A stretch of DNA of 64,000 nt, taken from assembly GCA_001179505.1 (NCBI GenBank), contig CDMY01000259.1:82090-146089 (forward strand), given 5' to 3'. Source of the DNA: Vitrella brassicaformis (lineage: Eukaryota; Sar; Vitrellaceae). Position numbers and translations under genes: made by a program. Shown here one piece after another: positions 56,637 to 64,000 of the stretch; the stretch's first letter is position 1; every line of letters starts with the position of its first letter. The notes beneath the pieces were generated by a model that saw only the letters and a program-made list of their open reading frames with translations, made no database searches and had not been told where the DNA came from.

Positions 56637-57846
56637 ATGGTGAGCGGTGACGTGGAGAGCCAGACGCCCCTCATCGGGCAGCGCGGCCAGCTGGTGACCA
56701 AGGACATCGAAGTGGACATTCGCAGAGACTTCATCCTCAAGGTAGGTTAGCCACGTGTCGATAGATGTCTCACAACAGCTGACTGAGCGTGACTTGCCTT
56801 GTCCTTGTTTGTGTCTCCTTGATCAGGTGTATGGGATACTCGCCACGCAGATCATCCTCACCGTCCTCGTCGCGCTGCCCTTCGTACTCGTCGACGCCGT
56901 CCAGAGTGACATGAGACAGAGAGACAGAGAGAGAGAGAGAGAGACAAGGACACCGTCTTGTCTGACTCGTCTGTGTGTCTGTGTGTGTGTCTCGGTGCAT
57001 GCAGCGTTTGTGCGCGACAACTCGGGCCTGATTGGCTTTGTGACCATCCTGAGTGTGTTCGGCTTCCTCATAACCTTTTCGCTGAAGCCCGAATCGATCA
57101 AAACGCACCCCTACGGCCTACTCGTGAGCCGCGGGCAGCGAGACACACAACAAAGACATTGCTCTCATCTCTCTGTTGGTTGCAGACGCTGTTTGGCTTC
57201 ACTGTCGTGGAGGGGGTCTTCATCGGAACGCTGTGTGTGTTCCTGACGCCCTCGAGCGTGCTCTTCACCGTGGGTGTGTGTGTGGTGATCGTCGGATCGC
57301 TGACGGCCTGGGCGGTCTTCGCCAAAGCCGACTTCACAGGTACACACACGGCGACATATATGTGACATACACACCCAACCACACACACGCAATGTCTTGT
57401 TGCAGGGTACGCGCCGTTCGTCTACGTGGCGGGGCTGGTGTTTGTGTTGTTCCTCATCGCCGGCCTCCTCTTGATGCCATTCCTGCCTGGCGTACGCACA
57501 ACTCAGACAAGACACAGAGGCCACACACATGTGACTCGCTGCGTGTGTGTCTCTGTGTGCAGGTGTCGGTCTTCAACATGGTCATCTCAGCGTTGTTGGT
57601 GCTGTTCTTCTCGGCCTACCTGGTCATCGACACGCAGGCCATATTGGGCGGCCAACACAAGTATCAGTTCACAGTGGACGACTACGTCTTCGCCGCACTG
57701 GTGAGCCCCACCCCCAACACGCGCAGTGACACACACGGCAATCAGTGTGTCGTTCGTTTTGTGTCGTGTTGGTCGTGTAGGCGATTTACCTCGACATCGT
57801 CAACATGCTGATCCAGCTGCTCTCAGCATTCGGACAGCGCAAGTGA
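56637..57846 (+). CDS. Bax inhibitor-1 / Lifeguard (TMBIM) family membrane protein
   Basis: TMBIM proteins are multi-pass membrane Ca2+-leak or cell-death regulators of ER and Golgi. The start is ATG 56637 (MVSGDVESQTPLIGQRGQLV), a soluble N-terminus, then DIRRDFILKVYGILATQIIL, the usual entry to the first membrane helix. Seven hydrophobic segments follow over seven exons, including SGLIGFVTILSVFGFLITFS, TLFGFTVVEGVFIGTLCVF, GVCVVIVGSLTAWAVFAKAD, FVYVAGLVFVLFLIAGLLLM, and FNMVISALLVLFFSAYLVID followed by TQAILGG. The last helix reads AIYLDIVNMLIQLLSAFG and the protein ends at TGA 57844-57846. The YLVIDTQ and DIVN acidic residues match the family's Ca2+/pH sensor positions. It is nearest the Lifeguard-4 (TMBIM4) type by its short N-terminus; the subtype is inference. 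Confidence 0.93.
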
Positions 57847-58232
57847 GAGCAAGGCCGACAAACAAGAGGGGACAAAGGAAGGACAGCCACACAAGACTGA
57901 CTGACTGACTGACGACGTGTAAGAGAGATCAACGGCTAACAGACTTCTCGACTGATTGATGGATGCATTCACATTCAAGTCACTGATGTGATGGGGTGAA
58001 CACATCGTAATTCATTCAATGTCATTGTACGTTGTTGACACATTCGAAAAAAGCGCTGTGCTGCGTGTCTGAGGGAGGTGCACATTCGGATGGCACGGCC
58101 ACTCACTGTCATTCACCCATCCACACGACAAATGTCTATCTCGTCGAGTGTTCGGCACATCATGCAGTGTAAATAAGGTACACAGACACATCCGTCGATC
58201 CATCGATGTCTGTCTATGGCATTGTCAGTCGA
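57847..58232. other. Intergenic between convergent genes
   Basis: No gene seen. It is AT-richer than its neighbours and presumably holds the 3' UTRs of the TMBIM and AAA genes. Confidence 0.55.
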
Positions 58233-59644
58233 TTAGAGGTAGACGGAGAGGTGGTTGGGCCACGGCTTCCTCTTCATGGCCTTGCGCTTGATCTCCCCGT
58301 ACTTGTCGTTCCACTCCCACATGCGCTCCAACTCACGACCACTCTGATTGATCACACAAACACACAACACATCCATGCATCCATGCATCCATCCATCCAA
58401 TACAGAGCACAATCTATACCACGCAACGAACGCCCCACACCTATTTGCTTGACGTGATGTCGTGTGTGTCAGTCACCTGGTTGACGGATGCCGAGAGTTT
58501 CTTCATGGCTTGTTTGAGGTCGTCGGCGGTGACGGGCCGCAGCTCAGTGGGGCTCGCGATGGCCTGGTCGCCCATCACCCCAGAGGCAGGGGCCGATGGC
58601 ACGTTGCCCTCCTTTCTGAGGTGGGACTCGAGCTGGCGGGCCTGCTCATGGCTGATCTTGGTCACGCCATCGCGACACACTTCCTTGATGTCACTACCTG
58701 CAATGGATGACAGACACGTAGGCCGAGGCCACTCAGACGTGTGATGCGATGCAGTGTGGCGGTCTGTTCCTCTCTGTCTGCTGAGAGACTGACGGACCGG
58801 TGTAGCCCTCCATCTGAAGCGCGAGGTCGGTGACGTTGACGTCAGGCGCCAGGCGGTTGTTGCTCAGGGTCACCTGCACACACACCCAGCGAATCGACAC
58901 ACGCAACGGAGTCCATCCATTCCATCCTGCCCACTCACTCATTCACCCACTCACCCTGAGTATCTCCTCCCTGGTCTTGTTGTCGGGCAGGTCCACCAGG
59001 ATGCGCCGCGGCATCCGACGCAGCACGGCCTCATCCAACGCAAACGGCCGGTTCGTCGAACCTGAACAAAAGCAAAGACCCATTCGACACACACCAGCTG
59101 CTGCCGGTGAGGTGCGAATGGCGGCGTGTGTTGTGTTGTGTTGTGTTGTGTTGTGTGCGCACCGATCACAACGACCCGGTCTCTTGTGGTCCTGAGGCCG
59201 TCCCACTCCTGCATGAGGGTGGTCTTGAGGCTGGTCAGCGTGCCGTGGGTCGTGTCGTCGCCGCGATCGCGGCTGCTCAGCAGAGAATCAACCTGACAAA
59301 ACATTACACCACACACATCGTGGCTGGCCATCCAGATGGCTGCAAATATAGGATAGGCATGGGTGGGTGCGTGTGTGTGTGTGTGTCCCTCCTGCGCTCA
59401 ACACCAGCCCCCACAACCTTAAGAAGGGGGCAAGTGTGCGATCGACAGGGGGTCGGCTCAGGTCCGTGTGGCACGACAACGAGCAAAACTCAAAAGGAAT
59501 GCAGTCAACCGCTTCTGAGCTCTCTGTTAGCGTGCTGCCCATCTGGTGTCTGTCTGTCTGTCTGGGTGGTGAGTGTGTCGCATTGACCTCGTCCAGGAAG
59601 ATGACGCAGGGCGCCAGCTTTCTCGCGAGCGTGAACACAGCCTG

Positions 59645-59690
<46 letters not shown>

Positions 59691-62600
59691 GCAGAGAGAG
59701 AGAGAGACGTTGAGCCTTCTGTGTTGTGTGCCCCTTCTCACTCTCTCTGTCTGTGTGGACGTACCTTTGCCATTTTCTCTGATTCTCCGAGCCACATGTT
59801 CTCGACAGATGATGCGTCGACCGACAGGAAAGTGGCCCCTCCCTCCGTCGCCACAGCCTTGGCCAACATGGTCTTGCCCGTGCCTGGCGGGCCGCTGATC
59901 CAAGACACAAAAGAGGCATCGTGTTTGGGGGTCGCTCTGTGCAGTGGTGTGTGTGTGTCTGTGTGTGTGTGTGTCTCACAAGAGCAGCACGCCCTTGACG
60001 GCTTCCTCAGCGATGCCCTCCTGGTAGAGGTGGGGGTACTTGAGCTGCAGTTGAAACAACACCCACGCCACATCGCACCAGTTGATTCACATCGGATAAC
60101 CATAACCACAACCAGCCAGCCTCTAGCTAGAGTCATATGAATGTAGGTAGACGCACCGGGTAAGTGATGCATTCCCTCAAGAGCTCCTTGACCTCCTCCA
60201 GCCCCCCGATCTGGTCGTACGTCACGTGAATGTCTTGCGGAGACACCACGTTGGCCACCAAAGACTGCGCAGCACACGGAACGGGCACACGAAGACAGCC
60301 AGCAATGGTCATCGATCTGATCCGCCTCTTCGTGTCTGTGCTTCTCGTGTGCGTGGCGGTCCGTGCGCACTTTTTCGTGCTTGTTGCTGGCGAGGCTGGC
60401 AACCTCCTCACGACTGCGCACCACAGGCTCGCCCGGACGAGGAACCACACCCTGAGAGCAACAAGCACCACATCGATACGTATACGATCGGTGTGTGGTG
60501 GGGGGGCAGTTCGATGTAATAAATACCTCTTCCATCAGGGCCGACTCGAGGCTTCTGGGGCTGACGTCACGCAGCCGCGCCATCATCTGGGAAGAGGAGG
60601 AGGATGGAGACGCTGACGTGTCGCCAGGCCCATGTCTTATTGGCTGTGGCTGTGTCACCGCGGCCCCCATCCGCTTGAAGGGCGAACCCCCGCCCTCGCC
60701 CTCAGATGAGAACCCTATGGCGCTGTCGAAGACGCCTCCGGCCTGCTTGCTGACCTGTGGGGGATACACACACATGGGTGATGATAAGTGTGGGGTTTGG
60801 TGGCCGACTGACCTCTGTCTTGAGGGCTGCTGACAGGATTGCCTTTGTTTGGTCTGAGTCGAGCAGTGACTTGGAGAGCAGCGGCCGGAGGGACTCTAGG
60901 TTGGGGCAGGTGAGACCGTTTAGCTCCATTGTCGCCTGGTGGGCCGACACACACACACACACACACACACAGAGGAGAGATCATATGCAGACGTACCGGT
61001 AGAACAACTGTCTGTGTGTGAAGGTTGGTGACCTGACCTTGAGCAGCAGCTCGTTGCACCGCCAGATGTGCATTCCGCGGTCGGCTTCCACCCATCTGCA
61101 TGGATGACATGCAGCCACAGGCAGAACGGGTCCGAGTACACTGACTGCCTTTGAGAGCACACACACATATGGCCATGCGCACCTGTTCCACCTCTCCTTC
61201 ATGACGGCATCGCGCGGCGGGCGGATGTCGACATTGTCGAGCTTGTCCAGCAAGACCTTGGCCTCTGCGCTGTTGACCAGCTTCTGCTCCTCGTCCTCGA
61301 CGACTTCCCTGTCCACACACACACACACACATCCATCCATCCATCCACACACAGAAATAACCGCCTCTCCCTCTCCCTCTGGCTCTCTCTTCCAGTCCCC
61401 CCTGCCCCTTCCGTCTCTCACTTTTCCTCTGTCTGAGTGTCTTCTTCGGTCCTCTGCGGCCATGGCGGCTGCATGCCGCCGAAGGGGAAGCCTCCCTGCT
61501 GTCGGTGGTGCACGGGCAGCACCTGGATGGAGATGTGCTTGATGGCGGGGTCCTGCCGCAGCTGGTCCCGCAGGAACTTTTCCACCTGCTGAGGGTCCTT
61601 GCCGATGAGGCCGCCGAGGAACTGGCCGAGGAACTCAATGCAGCCGGGAGGCACGTTCTGGGGGATGGATGGCATGGGGGTGTGGCCCGCTCCCTCCTCG
61701 TCGGATGTGTGCTGCTCGTCGTCGATCCCTGGAGTGGGGGCTCCCTGCTCCTGCATCTTGGCTTCCATGAAGTCGCGCATCATCTGTTGGATCGCCTGGC
61801 CGATCCACACACAACACATGACGGAAACACGAATCGGCCACAGACATCGTCCCTCACACACATATAAGCGTACCTGTGGCGGCGGCAGTGATGGGTCCCA
61901 CGACCCTCCAAGCGACACCGAGAATCGAGGCGACGGCGAGTCCTCCCTCTTGCCCTTACCATCCCTATCCCTCCTCGACTCCTTCCCCTGCTGCCGCTGC
62001 TGCTGCTGCTGTGGTTGTTGCTGCTGGTCACCAAACCGATGCGGCATACCGAACAGCCCACCAAGTCCGCCACCCGGATAAGCGCCCTGCTCAGGGATAA
62101 TCCGGCTGAAGTAGACATTGACGCGTCGCTGGCCCTGCCCCGGCGCCAGCTGAGCTGACAGATCGCTGGCGAGCAGCCCGGAAGTGCTCGAGGGAGGGGG
62201 GGAAGAGGCCGATGATGCCGGTGAGGGGTCAGCCGCCTCTGCGCCAGCTGCGCCGGCGGGTGGGTGGAGGGCGGGGTCGTCAGCCCCGATGAGGACGAAA
62301 AACACCCGGGAAAGCCGGTTGGTGAGCTCGTTGACCAGCAGCTTGCATGACTCGGCTGACCTCAGTACCGACCGGCCGCGATCACGCAGCACCACCAGAA
62401 ACGGGGGGTCTGACAAATACGCAATCCCATCTGTATGTGTGTGTTTTGGGGAGGGAGAAGGCGCACTTACGGACCTCGGCTTGGTGCTTTCGTCTCTTCT
62501 AGTAGAGCGTTGATGGCCTGGTAAGTGGTGATGGTCTCGCGGTTGATCTTGAGGCTGGCCGCGGCCTCGTCGATGACCGATCGGATGGACTTGTCGTCAA

Positions 62601-63790
62601 CCAACACAATCCGCGAACCTGACACGACACACATCGACACGCATGACAGGTACGTCCGAGGCCTGCATGGCATGGATTGCGTGTGCTGGTTTCTGACCGA
62701 CAGACCTGTGGAGTGCCCGAGGGCTACGGCTAAGACATCCAGCATGGAGTGCGTTGCTCCAGAAGAGGACAACCGGACACCGCCACTCAATCTGCACAGT
62801 ATGTGAACGACAGACACCAGCACCATAAAGAGACCGCTGGCCGCTGCCATGCCCTTCTCTCTCTCACACACACCCACCCAGGCAGATGGTAGAGGTCGGC
62901 AGTGACTTCGGGCGTGTGGCTGAGCTTCACCCCGCCCCACAGCTGCTGTAACGTGCCCCGCTCGATGAGTGTCTTCTGGCCCAGCAGGCCATTCCGGTGA
63001 TGGAACTCGAAGAAGAACCGCCGCAGCAGGGAGGACGAGAAACCCACGGTGTTTGATGACGGTGACGGTGATGGTGCTAGTGGCGATGAGCTGGCGTCTT
63101 CCTGGAAAGGCGTCATGTCCGCATTCACCAAGGAATCTACTCACAAGCCAGACACCGGGACAATGCATGAAGGTCTGTCTGTAGATCTCACTCCCCTCTC
63201 TCTGTGTGTGTAGGCCAGGCCCAGCCCACCTCACCGGATTCGAACTGCAGCTGGCCGATGTCGAGTGCGCTGGCGCCCAGAGCAGTCAGCTTGTCACGGG
63301 GCAGCGGACTCGACACACGTTTCCTCCACCCTTCCCGCAACTTCTGGAGCACCTTCTGATGCACCTTGGCGTAGTTACTCGGCCCCTCCTCGCCGTCAGG
63401 CTTGTCTGCATCGTCATCTCCACCTCCCCCTCCCTCACTTCGACTCTGGCCTGGGCTAACAGCTTCGGTGGGTACTGGCTGTGGCGATGGGTCCGCATTG
63501 ACCACGCCGAAACGCCTGGCGATGTTCCATCGCGATGGCGCCGTGCTGTCAGTGGCGTTGTCAGCGGCCTTGCCTTGGTCGCTGCCGCCTCTCAGTCGGG
63601 CCAGATCAGGCAGCAGGACGGCAGCATGCTGTGTCGCCCTGGTCCGTCTTCGGAACGATGGGCGGGGGACGGGCTCGTGTGGGCGGCTGGACAGTGCGGG
63701 GAGGCCGGGCGATGACTCTGATGAGATGGAGATGGATGCGCCGTTTGCGAGCAGGACGGACGCCGTGGCTGGCAGAGATAACAGCTTCAT
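58233..63790 (-). CDS. AAA ATPase of the spastin/ATAD1 (Msp1) clade with a long N-terminal region
   Basis: ATG 63790 opens the shared leader ([20 protein letters not shown]), then a long N-terminal part with AWRR-like basic segments, [34 protein letters not shown] and a polyQ/Gly stretch. The AAA module shows [20 protein letters not shown], Walker [20 protein letters not shown] (about 59880), the pore-loop region [16 protein letters not shown], Walker B CVIFLDE plus [11 protein letters not shown] (intron between), and [20 protein letters not shown] with arginine finger. The C-terminus reads [20 protein letters not shown] and [20 protein letters not shown], stopping at 58233. This end and the long N-terminal region match the plant group of large ATAD1-like AAA proteins. 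Location (mitochondrion, plastid or other) is not clear from sequence. About 18 exons; all ATPase residues appear intact. Confidence 0.88.
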
Positions 63791-63868
63791 TTGACAGATG
63801 GCTGACGACGATGAACCAGGCTGTGGATCTGCTCGACGGAGGGCAATGAAACGCACAAGGGGGAAAGG
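63522..63868. repeat. Duplicated leader segment, copy 2
   Basis: This is the partner of 45610-45950. It covers the first part of AAA exon 1 and about 80 bp upstream of the ATG. A 17 bp insertion near 63540-63556 relative to copy 1 changes the reading frame at the exon end, and downstream of it the two proteins share nothing. Confidence 0.92.
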
Positions 63869-64000
63869 TTGGTTGGTTAAGGGTTTGACGAGACACCTGT
63901 CCCTAAGCCCGGCGCTACCTTCCGGCGCAACCAGGCATCTTCTCTGTCCACAGCACACACCAAACAGGCAACAGGCACATGCAGAATGCATGCACAAGGC

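Noticed and set aside
63580-63620. LARLRGG as a ubiquitin-like C-terminus
   Set aside because: The motif lies within an Arg/Leu-rich leader with no ubiquitin fold upstream and is not at a protein end.

Overview
The window looks like a gene-dense nuclear segment from an alveolate protist. I infer a photosynthetic relative of the Apicomplexa (a chromerid such as Vitrella), because it pairs a full set of intron-rich eukaryotic genes with an intact pair of de novo purine synthesis genes, which apicomplexan parasites lack. Introns are short (about 50-150 bp), GT-AG, and many end in (TG)n before the CAG acceptor. A 300-base run of N at 18148-18447 marks a scaffold gap. The organism call is inference.

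Layout. Positions 1-8.3 kb are a patchwork: a partial duplicate of a kinase's basic tail, a fragment of a coiled-coil exon, the first copy of a three-copy unrecognised family, and weak candidate exons on the + strand. 8.35-14.3 kb is one long minus-strand gene of unknown function (Q-rich N-terminus, helical middle, Gly/Arg-rich end). 14.8-16.5 kb has weak + candidates. 16.9-19.3 kb holds copies 2 and 3 of the family, with the gap and a dispersed repeat.

From 19.7 kb on the genes are recognisable and tightly packed: a two-pore K+ channel with EF-hands (-), an adenylate-kinase-like protein without a P-loop (+), long-form tRNase Z (-), USP39/Sad1 (-), an RbfA-domain protein with a likely mitochondrial leader (+), a protein kinase with a lysine-rich tail and an in-frame TAA (+), a helical-repeat-like protein (-), a KCTD-type BTB plus TLDc-like protein (+), a TPMT-like methyltransferase (-), AP-2 sigma (+), PurC-PurE fusion (-), FGAM synthase (+), a Bax-inhibitor-1/Lifeguard protein (+) and a spastin/ATAD1-clade AAA ATPase (-).

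Themes. Many neighbours are divergent with very short shared promoters: USP39/RbfA, helical protein/BTB-TLDc, methyltransferase/AP-2 sigma, and PurC-PurE/FGAM synthase. The last pair puts three steps of IMP synthesis behind one 370 bp intergenic region. The most striking duplication is a segment of about 340 bp that supplies the same N-terminal leader and upstream flank to two unrelated genes, the methyltransferase at 45 kb and the AAA ATPase at 63 kb.
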